Of a stretch of 64,000 bases of DNA, positions 7,556 through 17,354 are shown one piece after another. Both the position numbers and the translations under genes were made by a program. Position 1 is the first letter of the stretch. Each line of letters starts with the position of its first letter. This DNA comes from Streptomyces marinisediminis. Lineage in GTDB: Bacteria; Actinomycetota; Actinomycetes; Streptomycetales; Streptomycetaceae. Below the pieces are notes generated by a model. The model saw only the letters and a program-made list of their open reading frames with translations, searched no databases and had not been told where the DNA came from. The stretch covers positions 1-64,000 of the forward strand of contig NZ_JAPKFL010000003.1 in NCBI RefSeq assembly GCF_026262575.1, in the 5' to 3' direction.

Positions 7556-7737
7556 ATGCGCCGCTCGCTGGCCCGGCTCGACGCCGTACTGATCCAAGCG
7601 GTGATCGCCGGTGCCCTGTCCTTCGCCCACCTCCACGACCTGGCCGAAGCCGCCGGACAGCACGGCTGGATGGCCTGGGCCTACCCCGTCTCCGTCGACC
7701 TGCTCCTGGTCGCCGCCTGGCGACGCCTGCGAACCCG
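7556..7737 (+). pseudogene. Truncated DUF2637 (Spd-like spread) gene
   Basis: AAAGGAGG precedes an ATG and about 60 codons encode the N-terminus of a DUF2637 membrane protein (LDAVLIQAVIAGALSFAH, then WAYPVSVDLLLVAAWRRLR). Such Spd proteins act in plasmid spreading inside the mycelium. Family similarity stops near 7737: the frame then runs through the integrase tail and the tRNA to 8128, which is not a natural C-terminus. The gene is fused to other DNA by a deletion. The breakpoint is placed by eye and may be off by about 10 bp. Confidence 0.7.
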
Positions 7738-7821
7738 ATGGAGGTCTACGCCGAGGCGAGCGAGGAGGAGGTGCGCGACGCGATCGGCAAGCTGTCGACC
7801 GCTATGGGCGGCAGCGGCTGA
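7738..7821 (+). pseudogene. 3' remnant of an AICE tyrosine integrase
   Basis: In a different frame from the truncated DUF2637 gene, the last 27 codons read MEVYAEASEEEVRDAIGKL followed by STAMGGSG and a stop. This matches the very end of tyrosine integrases: the active-site Tyr within M-x-VY and the trailing helix. All upstream parts, including the catalytic Arg and His, are missing. It ends 79 nt before the 3' end of tRNA-Arg, exactly where AICE integrase genes abut their attachment site. Confidence 0.65.
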
Positions 7822-7856
7822 CGCGGTTGCTGTACTTTCCTGCTTGCAGGCACGAA

Positions 7857-7890
7857 AAAGCCCCCTCTGGGGTGATCCCGAGGGGGCTTT
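7857..7890. terminator. Bidirectional terminator between integrase tail and tRNA-Arg
   Basis: Perfect inverted repeat with arms AAAGCCCCCTC (7857-7867) and GAGGGGGCTTT (7880-7890). An A-run on one side and T-run on the other make it a plausible terminator in both directions: for rightward element transcripts and for the leftward tRNA-Arg transcript. Confidence 0.8.
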
Positions 7891-7899
7891 GACCTGCTG

Positions 7900-7972
7900 C
7901 GCGCTCGGCAGGATTCGAACCTGCAACCTTCTGATCCGTAGTCAGATGCTCTATCCGTTAAGCTACGAGCGC
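7900..7972 (-). tRNA. tRNA-Arg(ACG)
   Basis: A 73-nt cloverleaf. The acceptor GCGCTCG (7972-7966) pairs with CGAGCGC, the anticodon loop CTACGGA puts ACG at 7939-7937, and the T loop is GGTTCGAATCC. CCA is not encoded. Its 3' half faces the integrase remnant, so it is the likely attB of the decayed AICE; the intact gene is the element-restored copy. Confidence 0.95.
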
Positions 7973-8096
7973 TTGTCCGGTCCCGGTGGTTTCGTCCGGG
8001 GCGGCGTTGCGGGAACAACATTACATGACCTGCGGCCACGGGCGAAATCCATTGGTCGCACCCGGCCTGACCTGCGGAAACGTCGGAGGAACGCGA

Positions 8097-8122
8097 AAGC
8101 CCCCGCCGGGTGGCGAGGGCCT
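8097..8122. terminator. Hairpin between the two tRNA genes
   Basis: Arms GCCCCCGCC (8099-8107) and GGCGAGGGC (8112-8120) with one mismatch and a 4-nt loop, flanked by A/T bases. It follows the tRNA-Ser on the minus strand and is its likely terminator. Confidence 0.6.
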
Positions 8123-8143
8123 TGGTGATCGTGAACGATCGAG

Positions 8144-8233
8144 CGGAGGCTCCGGGATTTGAACCCGGGATGGGGGGTAACCCCAAACCGCATTAGCAGT
8201 GCGGCGCCATAGACCAGACTAGGCGAAGCCTCC
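8144..8233 (-). tRNA. tRNA-Ser(GCT)
   Basis: A 90-nt class II tRNA. Acceptor GGAGGCT pairs with AGCCTCC, the anticodon stem CCGCA/TGCGG holds loop CTGCTAA with anticodon GCT (8197-8195), the long variable arm is GGGGTTACCCC-like, and the T loop is GGTTCAAATCC. CCA is not encoded. Confidence 0.95.
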
Positions 8234-8481
8234 TCACACCCCGCGGCGAAGCGGTGTGTGCGCAGAGATGATGGCACAGCCGGTGGGGCCGCTGCCAATC
8301 GTCGCCCAGAGTACCCGGCGGGCGGGGCGGCGGGCAAAGCCCTTGCGGCGCGGCGAGTGCGCCGCGGGGCGGGACCGCGGTAGTCCCTTCGGGTTGTCCG
8401 CGGCCGGGTTGCGCGACTCCGGGCGGGGTGGAGCGTTAGGGGTGTGGGGTCGACCGGACCCCTCGCGTTAGGGAGCGTTCC

Positions 8482-8898
8482 ATGTTGCGTCGTACCGCCA
8501 CCACCGTGGGTCTCACCGCCGCGCTCGTCGCCCTGGGCGGGCCCGCACTGGCCTGCCCGCCGCCGGCGAAGGCGGACCGGCTCGTGATCACGTACCAGGA
8601 GGGGGGGATGTCGGCCGCCGAGCGGTTTGTGCTGGAGTGCCACCCGGTCGGCGGCGACCACCCGCAGGCCCGGGAGGCGTGCGCCGCGGTGGAGCGGGCC
8701 ACGCAGGGCCGGGCGCCGAGCGTGTGGGAGCCGGTGGACGAGAACCAGATGTGCACCCAGATCTACGGCGGTCCGCAGACGGCGCGGATCACCGGCGAGT
8801 GGGGCGGGCGCGAGGTGGACGCCCGGTTCAGCCGCGAGAACGGGTGCGAGATCCACCGGTGGGACCGGCTGACGCCGGCGCTGCCCGCGGTGGCCTGA
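8482..8898 (+). CDS. Secreted subtilisin inhibitor-like protein (SSI family)
   Basis: A 138-residue secreted protease inhibitor. It has a signal peptide of about 24 residues (LRR then a hydrophobic core ending PALA) and an SSI domain with the four conserved cysteines at 53, 67, 91 and 122. The C-terminus carries the conserved FSRENGCEIHRWDR region. The reactive loop is MCTQIYGG; aligned with SSI (MCP-M-VY) the P1 residue is Gln93, whereas relatives usually have Met, Lys or Arg. SSI proteins block extracellular subtilisin- or trypsin-like proteases that process the mycelium. Start: ATG at 8482 with AGGGAG upstream. It appears monocistronic. Confidence 0.9.
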   Translation: MLRRTATTVGLTAALVALGGPALACPPPAKADRLVITYQEGGMSAAERFVLECHPVGGDHPQAREACAAVERATQGRAPSVWEPVDENQMCTQIYGGPQTARITGEWGGREVDARFSRENGCEIHRWDRLTPALPAVA

Positions 8899-9457
8899 CG
8901 CGCACGGGCGCGGACGCCGGGGCCCGGGTGCGGATGTCGGGACGCCGGGCGCGGACGCCGGGGCCTGACCCTGGGCACGGACGCCCGGCCCTGCCCCCCG
9001 GCGCGGGCACACGGTGCTCGGCTCCGTCCGCTCGGCAGCCGGGCTCCTGGGCCGTGCGCGGGCGCTCGGGTCGTACGGGGTCGGTCGGGTCGGCGCCGTG
9101 CTTCGCGCCTGCACGCGCTGCGCGGGCGTACGGGCCTGACCGCGTGCTCGGATGCCCGGGCCCCGGCCCGGTGCGGGCGCGGGTGCGGGGGGGGGCCGCG
9201 CCGGGCACGGCAAGGCCGGTGTGCGTGCCGTGCCCTCCGGGCCCGGCACGGAGCGCGGGGCGCGGTGGTTTGGGGCGGCCTGGGCGGGCTGCGGTGGCTT
9301 CACGCAGGCTGTCCCGAAGACGCCGCGGCGGAATCCGCAGCCGCCACGTCCGCTCCCGCGCGCGCTGCGCGTCCCCGTAGACTCCCTGTGGTGACACGCC
9401 CGGTAACACGACCAGCCGACCCGGGCCCCCACGTGCTCAGCAGGGAGGAAAGCCGAC
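8899..9457. other. Gene-free GC-rich stretch
   Basis: No gene is supported. The sequence is extremely GC-rich with many short self-complementary runs (for example around 9160-9260) and recurring GGGC-CGG words. Open frames on both strands are long only because stops are rare at this composition. Confidence 0.5.
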
Positions 9458-12400
9458 GTGAGCAGCAGGCCGTCCCGAGGCGCTGCTCGCCTCGCCGCCA
9501 TACTCGACGCACTGCCGGACGCGCTGCTGCTCGTCAACGCCAACGGCACCGTCGTGAACGCCAACAGCATCGCCCTGGAGGTCTTCGAGACCCCGGGTAC
9601 CGCGCTCGTCGGGCGCGGGCTGCTCGACCTGCTGCCCGCGTTCGACTCCAAGCGCATCCCCGGGTCGATGCGCCGGCCCGACGAACAGGTGGAGGGGCGG
9701 CAGCCGCCCACGCGCATGATCGCGCGCCGTACCGACGGCGGTGAGTTCCCCGTCGAGGTGACGAGCGCGAACCTGGCGGACGGGCGGACGCCGTACGAGT
9801 CGTCGTTCGAGGCGGCCTACGCCGACCACGGCAACGCCTACACCGGCGACGAGCTGCTGATGCTCGTCGTGCGCGACCTGACCGGCACGCTGGACACCGA
9901 GGCGGAGCTGGCGCGCCAGCAGCGGCAGACGGAGATGATCCTGCGCGCGGCGGCCGAGGGCGTCATCGGGACGGACACCGAGGGCCGGGTCGTGCTGGTC
10001 AACCCGGCGGCGGCGACGCTGCTGGGCTACCGCGCGAGCGATCTGGGCGGGCAGGCGCTGCACCCGCTGGTGCACCACTCGCGCGCGGACGGCTCGCCGC
10101 TGCCGTACGAGGAGACGCCGCTGGCCGACACGCTGCGTTCCGGGCGCAAGCACCGGGTGCGCAGCCAGGTGCTGTGGGCCAAGGACGGGCGCGCGGTGCC
10201 GGTGGACATCACGACCGCTCCGGTGCGCGACGGCGACCAGCTCGTCGGCGCCGTCCTCACCTTCACCGACCGGCGTCCGCTGGACTCGCTTCAGGCCCGG
10301 CACGACCAGTTGCTGGCCGTCTGCACCGACGCCCTGCGCGGTCCGCTGGACGAGCTGCGCCGCGAGCTGGGCGGGCTGGCCGCCGATCCGGCGGGGCAGC
10401 TCTGGCCGGAGGCGAACCAGGTCCTGCACTACCTGTCGGCCGGGTACACCCGGATGACGACGCTCATGGACAACGTTCTGGGCTACCAGCGGCTGGAGAC
10501 GGGCCGCGACAAGCTGGAGCCGCGCCAGGTGGCTCTGGACGCGGTGGTCTCGGCCGGCGTCGAGGGGGCGATCGAGCTGATCGGGCCGGGCCGGGCCCAG
10601 TTCGCCGTGCACGCGCCGCCGGTGCACGCGGTGGTGGACCCGGGCCGCCTGTCGCTGGCGCTCGCGCACCTGATCGCGGACGTCGCCGGGGTGGACGCCA
10701 CCGGCAACGCCGTCGCGCCGGGCGGGTCCGGGGACTCCACGATCGTCGTCGCGGCGGCCAAGCGCGGCGGGGACGAGCCGGTCGCCCGCATCGAGGTGCG
10801 CGGTCCGCACGCGGGCGGCGACCCGGTGCACGAGCCGATCGTGCGCGGCATCGTGCGGCTGCACGGCGGCGTGCTCCAGACGCACGAGGTGCCCGGCGCG
10901 GCGGCCGGCAGCGCGTTCGTGCTGGAGGTGCCGCTGGGCGACGTCGACGAGAGCCTGGTGCCGAAGCCCGCGCCCCGAGCGAAGCCCGACGCGTCCGGGG
11001 AGCAGCCGCCCGCCGCGGACGCCGGGGAGGCGCCGGAGGCCGGGGCCGGGCACGCGCGGCCTGACCTCGTCCCGGCGACGCCCACCGGACGGCGCGCCCG
11101 CCGCCCGCTGCAACCGCCCGTGCGCGAGCGTGCCGAGGGCGACGCCGGCACCGGGGGCGACGCCGAGGCCGCGCCACCGGGCGCCTCGGCCGCGGGGCTG
11201 ATCCCCGAGCAGGTCGCCCCCGGCACGGGTCGGCGCGGACGCCGGGCGAAACCCGCGCCGGAGCCGAGCGGCACGCCGGACGCCCCGCCGCGGCGCACCC
11301 CGTTCGCGCTGCCGCCCGCCGAGGCCGACCGGAGCCCCGCGCCGCAGACCCCCGCGGAGCCCCACCCCGGCTACCCCGCGCCCGGCGCGCAGCCGCCGCC
11401 GGTGGACCGGCCCACCGGGCGACGCCGCAAGCCCTCACCCCCGGACGGCGCGGCCCCGCAGGCCCCGCGACCCGGCGCCCCGGCGCCCGCGCCCGCCCCC
11501 GCGCCGGAACCGCCGGGCGGGCAGCACCCCGGTCGGCGGGGGCCGGGTGGGCAGGCACCGGTGCCGGAGCCGCACGCTCCGGAGCCGCCGCGGGCGCCGA
11601 CCCCGGGCGCCCCGCCGCCCGGGGCTCCGGAGCCGCCGGAGCCGGGGCCGTCCCAGCACGCCCCGTCGGCACCGCAGGCCCCCGGCCAGCATGCCCCCGC
11701 GCCGCAGGTCCCCGGCCGGCAGCTCCCCGCGCCGCGGCCGGGCGCGCGGCCCGAGCCCGGGCAGCCGCGGCCGGACTCGGCCGCGGAGGAACCGGGTGCG
11801 CCGCGGGAGCCCGGGGGGAGCGCGGTCGCGCACAGCCCGATCCTGGGCGGTCCGGCGCCGCGCCCACCCGTCCAGCCGACGCCGCCGTCGCTGCCCCGGC
11901 CCGGGGCCGAGCCGTCCGCCGAGGGCTCCCACGGGCACGGCATCAGCGTGCGCACGCTCGGGCAGGGCGTGCCGTACGCCCGCCCGGGCGGCGAACCGCC
12001 CGCGTCCGCGCCCGGCGACCCGGGCACGCCCCCCGAGGGCACGCCGCGCCCCGGCACCCCGGCCGGAGGCACCCCGCACCCCGGCGCCCCCGCTGGAGGC
12101 ACCCCGGCCGCCGGAACGCCGGCCACGCCGCCCGGAGGGACGGGGCGGCGCCGCAAGCTCGGCACGCCGCCCGCGGAGGGCGAGCGGCCCGCCACGCCGC
12201 CGCGCGCCGCCGCGCCCGAGCGGCAGTCCGCCGAGCCGCTCGTCGGGCCCCAGCCGCCGCACGGGGGCCGTCAGTTCGCCATCGGGGCGCCGAAGGCCGG
12301 TGCGGACGAGGGGCCGGAGCCGCTGGACGGCCCGAACGGCGCGGTGGAGGTGCACGACCGGCACGCCGACGCGCCGCCGCGCCCGATCGACGTGGACGAC

Positions 12401-13129
12401 GAGTTGCCGCCCGAGCCCCTGGACAACCCGCGCCGCCTGCTGGTGTGGCCGGAACCGGACGTCTCGACGCAGCAGGCGCTCACCGAGCGCGGGTACCGGC
12501 CGGTGCTCGTGCACTCGCGCGAGGAGGTCGACGCGCAGATGGCGGCCTACCCGGCCGCGCTGTTCGTCGACCCGCTGACCGGACCGATCACCCGCACGGC
12601 GCTCCAGTCGCTGCGCCAGGCGGCCGTGGCCGCCGAGGTGCCGGTGCTGGTCACGGCCGGGCTCGGGCAGGCGAGCCGGGAGGCCGCCTACGGCGCCGAT
12701 CCGGCCGTGCTGCTCAAGGCGCTCGCTCCGCGCGACAGCGAGCAGCACCCGCCGCGCGTCCTGCTGGTGGAGGAGCACGCGGTGATCGCGGAGGCGTTCA
12801 CCGCGTCGCTGGAGCGGCGCGGCATGCAGGTCTTCCACGCGCCGACGGACAGCGAGGCCGCCACGCTCGCGTCCCAGGTCCGGCCGAACCTGGTGGTCAT
12901 GGACCTGCGGCAGATCCGCCGCCGCCGCGCGGGGGTCATCGACTGGCTGCGGGTCAACGGCCTGCTGAACCGGACGCCGTTCGTCGTCTACACCTCGGCG
13001 GCGATGGACGCGGCCGAGCAGGCGCTCCTGACCTCCGGCGAGACGGTGCTGTTCCTGGCCGAACGCTCCACGAGCGCCGAGGTGCAGCAGCGGATCGTCG
13101 ACCTGCTGTCGAAGATCGGCGCGGCCTGA
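9458..13129 (+). CDS. PAS-PAS-pseudokinase-receiver signalling protein with giant Pro-rich linker
   Basis: A 1223-residue cytoplasmic protein. Residues about 10-130 and 145-275 are PAS domains; about 285-490 form a histidine-kinase-like module; about 490-960 are a Pro/Gly/Ala-rich linker; the C-terminus has a receiver-like domain (about 990-1090) and a second receiver (about 1100-1220) with VVMDLRQ as phospho-acceptor region. The kinase core is degenerate: the position of the phospho-accepting His reads LLAVCTDALRGPLDELR, with no SHELRTPL-type His, and the ATP-binding N-box (LAHLIADVAG) lacks Asn. The receiver acidic pocket is VEE. It probably works as a scaffold or sensor. Start: GTG at 9458 after GGGAGGAAAG. 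No response regulator is adjacent. Confidence 0.7.
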   Translation: MSSRPSRGAARLAAILDALPDALLLVNANGTVVNANSIALEVFETPGTALVGRGLLDLLPAFDSKRIPGSMRRPDEQVEGRQPPTRMIARRTDGGEFPVEVTSANLADGRTPYESSFEAAYADHGNAYTGDELLMLVVRDLTGTLDTEAELARQQRQTEMILRAAAEGVIGTDTEGRVVLVNPAAATLLGYRASDLGGQALHPLVHHSRADGSPLPYEETPLADTLRSGRKHRVRSQVLWAKDGRAVPVDITTAPVRDGDQLVGAVLTFTDRRPLDSLQARHDQLLAVCTDALRGPLDELRRELGGLAADPAGQLWPEANQVLHYLSAGYTRMTTLMDNVLGYQRLETGRDKLEPRQVALDAVVSAGVEGAIELIGPGRAQFAVHAPPVHAVVDPGRLSLALAHLIADVAGVDATGNAVAPGGSGDSTIVVAAAKRGGDEPVARIEVRGPHAGGDPVHEPIVRGIVRLHGGVLQTHEVPGAAAGSAFVLEVPLGDVDESLVPKPAPRAKPDASGEQPPAADAGEAPEAGAGHARPDLVPATPTGRRARRPLQPPVRERAEGDAGTGGDAEAAPPGASAAGLIPEQVAPGTGRRGRRAKPAPEPSGTPDAPPRRTPFALPPAEADRSPAPQTPAEPHPGYPAPGAQPPPVDRPTGRRRKPSPPDGAAPQAPRPGAPAPAPAPAPEPPGGQHPGRRGPGGQAPVPEPHAPEPPRAPTPGAPPPGAPEPPEPGPSQHAPSAPQAPGQHAPAPQVPGRQLPAPRPGARPEPGQPRPDSAAEEPGAPREPGGSAVAHSPILGGPAPRPPVQPTPPSLPRPGAEPSAEGSHGHGISVRTLGQGVPYARPGGEPPASAPGDPGTPPEGTPRPGTPAGGTPHPGAPAGGTPAAGTPATPPGGTGRRRKLGTPPAEGERPATPPRAAAPERQSAEPLVGPQPPHGGRQFAIGAPKAGADEGPEPLDGPNGAVEVHDRHADAPPRPIDVDDELPPEPLDNPRRLLVWPEPDVSTQQALTERGYRPVLVHSREEVDAQMAAYPAALFVDPLTGPITRTALQSLRQAAVAAEVPVLVTAGLGQASREAAYGADPAVLLKALAPRDSEQHPPRVLLVEEHAVIAEAFTASLERRGMQVFHAPTDSEAATLASQVRPNLVVMDLRQIRRRRAGVIDWLRVNGLLNRTPFVVYTSAAMDAAEQALLTSGETVLFLAERSTSAEVQQRIVDLLSKIGAA

Positions 13130-13360
13130 CCGACGCGGGCCGAGCCCACGCGCGCCGGGGCCCACGCGCGCCGAGCCGACGCGCGCCGGGGCCCATCGGT
13201 GCGGGTGGGCGCCGCGCCGCCCCGGCCCGCCCGGGGACCGCAGGCCGCGGGGCGGGCCGGGGCCGCCGGAGGCTGCGGTCGGCCGGAGACGCGGCCCGAG
13301 GCGGCCGTCGTCGCAGGGCCGCCCGGGCCGAGGCCGCCGGGCGGCCCACGCGGGCGCGCC

Positions 13361-13399
13361 GGGGCCGGGGCGGGGCGGGGCGGGGCGGGGCGGGGCGGG
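13361..13399. repeat. (GGGGC)n tract
   Basis: Seven near-consecutive G-runs (GGGGC units) end one base before the stop of the leftward acyl-CoA ligase gene. On the plus strand this can form a G-quadruplex; on the leftward transcript it is C-rich. It may act in 3'-end formation or be a replication-slippage product. Confidence 0.6.
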
Positions 13400-15064
<1,665 letters not shown>

Positions 15065-15706
15065 GGGGCCTCCCGGGTGAGATGGCGGGGCGGGTTTCCC
15101 GCGATTCTCACGGCGTACCACGCGGTATGTCACTAGGCGGGAGCTGTGTCGTTGACTTTTCGTCTCACACGGACGAGGCCCGGCCCCGCCCACCGGACCG
15201 AACGCCGACATCCGGAGGGCCGACACCGCGCGCACGGACGCGGACGCCCCGGGCGCGCGGGCCGTCCGGACAGCCCGGAGCGCGCGCGTACGGGCGGCCG
15301 GAGCGCGAGCCCGCGCGCGGGGGGAGCAGGTGCGCGGGCGGCCCGGGCCCGCGGGGGCGCAGGCGGTCGACGCACACCGGGCACGCACGGCCGGGCACGC
15401 ACGGCCGGGCACGCACGGCCGGGCGCGCGTCGGCCCGGACGCCCGAGGGGCGGTGAGCACGGGCGCTCGAAGAACACGGGGAAGCAGGCGGCCGAGGCGC
15501 GCAGGTACGCAGGGTGCCGGGCGTGCCGCGGCCGAGGCGCGCGGGGCGGTGGACGACCGCAGCGCACCCGACCGCCGTCCCGGCGACCGGGGCGGCACGT
15601 CGACCACCTCGCCCGGCCCCAGCCGGTGCCCGACCACCCCGACCGGCCTCGCCCGACGACAGCCGACGCGCCGCCCCCGGTCCGCGGGTGCCCCGCCCCG
15701 GCCGAC
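15065..15706. other. Gene-free repetitive stretch upstream of the acyl-CoA ligase
   Basis: No gene seen. Short direct repeats occur, notably three copies of GCACGGCCGGGCAC around 15387-15425. The part next to 15064 should hold the acyl-CoA ligase promoter; an AT-richer stretch (15105-15165) is the best candidate. Confidence 0.45.
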
Positions 15707-15802
15707 GTCAGGCGGCGTCGGCGTCAGGCGGCGTCGGCGTCAGGCGGTGTCGGCGTCAGGCGGTGTCGGCGTCGGGCGGTGTCGGCGTCAGGCGGCGTCG
15801 CG
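15707..15802. repeat. Six tandem 16-bp repeats over the sigma factor 3' end
   Basis: Six head-to-tail copies of GTCAGGCGGYGTCGGC (units start at 15707, 15723, 15739, 15755, 15771, 15787). Only single-base differences separate copies. The last unit contains the stop and final Ala codons of the sigma factor gene, so the array grew outward from the gene end. Confidence 0.85.
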
Positions 15803-16393
15803 GGTGTCGCTCGCCAGTTCCGGGTCCTCGCGGAGCTTGGCCAGGGCCCGGGAGACGGCGCTCTTCACCGTGCCGATCGACACCCCCATCACCGCGGCCG
15901 TCTGCGCCTCGCTCAGATCCTCGTAGTACCGCAGCACCACCATCGCCCGTTGCCGCGGCGGCAGCTTCCGCACCGCCCGCCACATGGCGTCGCGCACCGC
16001 CTGCTGCTCGGCCGGGTCCGGGCCCGGGAGCGGCTCCGGCTCGGGCAGCTCCTCGCAGGCGTACTCGTCCACCCGCCGCTTGCGCCACTGCGAGGTGCGC
16101 GTGTTGACCAGGGCGCGGCGGACGTAGCCGTCCAGCGCGCGGTGGTCCTCGATGCGGTCCCAGGCCTGGTACGTCTTGGTCAGCGCGGTCTGCAGCAGGT
16201 CCTCGGCGTCGCACGGGTTGGCCGTGAGCGAGCGCGCCGTGCGCAGCAGCACGGGGCCGCGCTGCCGCACGTAGGAGGTGAACGACGGCGGCGTCCCCGG
16301 GGCGGCCGTGGCGCGGCGCTGCTTGGGGACGAGGGGCGTGACGGTGGCGACGGGGACGGCGGGGCCGCGGTCGGAAGTCCCAGGCGTGGTCAT
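15788..16393 (-). CDS. SigE-family RNA polymerase sigma factor
   Basis: A 201-residue group IV (ECF-like) sigma factor. Region 2 covers about residues 40-105 (AEDLLQTALTKTYQAWDRI, then a basic YVRRALVNTRTSQWRKRR promoter-melting segment), and region 4 covers about 135-190 with an HTH (LSEAQTAAVMGVSIGTVKSAV). The N-terminal 35 residues are an unstructured Ala/Pro extension. No anti-sigma gene is adjacent, unlike many ECF loci. It is transcribed leftward, as is the small secreted protein gene upstream (16648-16956); a strong hairpin separates them. Target promoters cannot be deduced. Its stop codon lies inside a tandem repeat array. Confidence 0.88.
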   Translation of the reverse strand: MTTPGTSDRGPAVPVATVTPLVPKQRRATAAPGTPPSFTSYVRQRGPVLLRTARSLTANPCDAEDLLQTALTKTYQAWDRIEDHRALDGYVRRALVNTRTSQWRKRRVDEYACEELPEPEPLPGPDPAEQQAVRDAMWRAVRKLPPRQRAMVVLRYYEDLSEAQTAAVMGVSIGTVKSAVSRALAKLREDPELASDTRDAA

Positions 16394-16559
16394 GGCTCCA
16401 CGCTAGAAGCGCCCGGAGCCCACTCGTATCGCCCGCAAGTGCACAACCCCCTCCCCCGGAAGTCGTAGGACGCCCCCGGCCCGCACCTCCCAGGGGTGGA
16501 GGGGAGCCGCCGACGCCTCAGGGCCGCCCCTGAGGCCGTCCCGGACCGAGGCGCGAGCG

Positions 16560-16596
16560 GGGCCGTGCGGCCGCACCGAGTGCGGCCGCACGGCCC
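16560..16596 (-). terminator. Strong hairpin after the small secreted protein gene
   Basis: Perfect 16-bp inverted repeat (16560-16575 / 16581-16596) with a 5-nt loop, 52 nt past the stop at 16648. A weaker repeat (CCTCAGGG/CCCTGAGG) lies at about 16515-16535, nearer the sigma factor promoter. Confidence 0.7.
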
Positions 16597-16647
16597 GAAC
16601 CTCGCGACTCCTCGACGCCGCCCTTCCCCAAGGTGGCGCCCGGTGGC

Positions 16648-16956
16648 TCAGCCGTTCAGATCGTAGAAGTTGATGTTGACGGTGTCCTGGTCGATCGCCG
16701 TGGGGGCCGACCCGTTGACGCTCGCGCTGTTGGTCTGACTCGTGGCACCCCACCCGGTAGCGGCCTGCTGGTTGGTCGTCGAGGTGCCCAGGTTGTCCCC
16801 CAGCACACCGCTTCCGACGCTGCTGGCGACGCCCGCGTTGGCACCGAGGTCGGCGAAGGCCCCGTTGTCAGCCTGCGCCACACCACCGAGCGCGGTCACC
16901 GCGAGCGGCAGGGCGGCGACGGCAGCGACGAGACGGGCGGTACGGACACGTGCCAT
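16648..16956 (-). CDS. Small secreted protein of unknown function
   Basis: A 102-residue protein with a typical signal peptide (MARVRTARL then a hydrophobic core, cleavage after AQA at about 29). The mature part of about 73 residues is acidic, Gly/Ser/Thr/Asn/Gln-rich, lacks cysteines and ends NINFYDLNG. This composition recalls surface-assembling chaplins and rodlins, but no chaplin or rodlin motif is present. Start: ATG at 16956 with GGAGG 6 nt upstream, a strong site. It is followed by a strong terminator and then the SigE-type sigma factor gene. Confidence 0.8.
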   Translation of the reverse strand: MARVRTARLVAAVAALPLAVTALGGVAQADNGAFADLGANAGVASSVGSGVLGDNLGTSTTNQQAATGWGATSQTNSASVNGSAPTAIDQDTVNINFYDLNG

Positions 16957-17354
16957 GTGATTCCTCCAGAAACGGAACTCGTGTTTCCGCGCCGAGCAGT
17001 TGGCCGGCCTCCAGCGCGGTGCGACGTCGCCCACCGAAACTGCCCGACAGGCCACCCACGAACCACCCGACCCCCCTGTTTCCCCCGCAAGAATGACGAC
17101 ATACAGATAAACCCCCCATGCCGCCGTGCGCCGTGCACCCGGTCGCACGGCGCCCCCCTGCGCCGCCGCCGCACCGGTTGGCCGGAAGGGTGGGTTTCTC
17201 GTCGTTGCGGCCCCCAGGCCCCCGCCGAAGAATCGAATCGCCCGCCTCCCACCGCGCCCACGAGGGCGGCGCGGGAGCCCGCGAGTCACGCGAGAAGCAG
17301 TCGGGAGCGGCCGGCACCGGCCGGGAAGCCGAACAGCGGCACGAGGAGAGCTGA
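16957..17354. other. Divergent intergenic region
   Basis: No gene seen. It should hold the leftward promoter of the secreted protein gene and the rightward promoter of the DJ-1 gene. A short inverted repeat CGGAA-N6-TTCCG-like lies near 16973-16990, and an AT-richer pocket (about 17090-17120) could hold a promoter. Confidence 0.4.

Noticed and set aside
1-7800. Left attachment site of the AICE (repeat of the tRNA-Arg 3' end)
   Set aside because: I looked for a copy of the T-arm/acceptor sequence (GGATTCGAACCTGC-like) and found none; the left end probably lies outside the window.
7963-9717. 584-codon leftward open frame
   Set aside because: It runs across tRNA-Ser, the protease inhibitor gene and the start of the large signalling gene; its composition is that of a shadow frame in GC-rich DNA.
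15065-15800. CRISPR array
   Set aside because: Repeats are contiguous 16-bp units without spacers and no cas genes are nearby. The GTAC-rich region (24885-25165) is also irregular and spacer-free.
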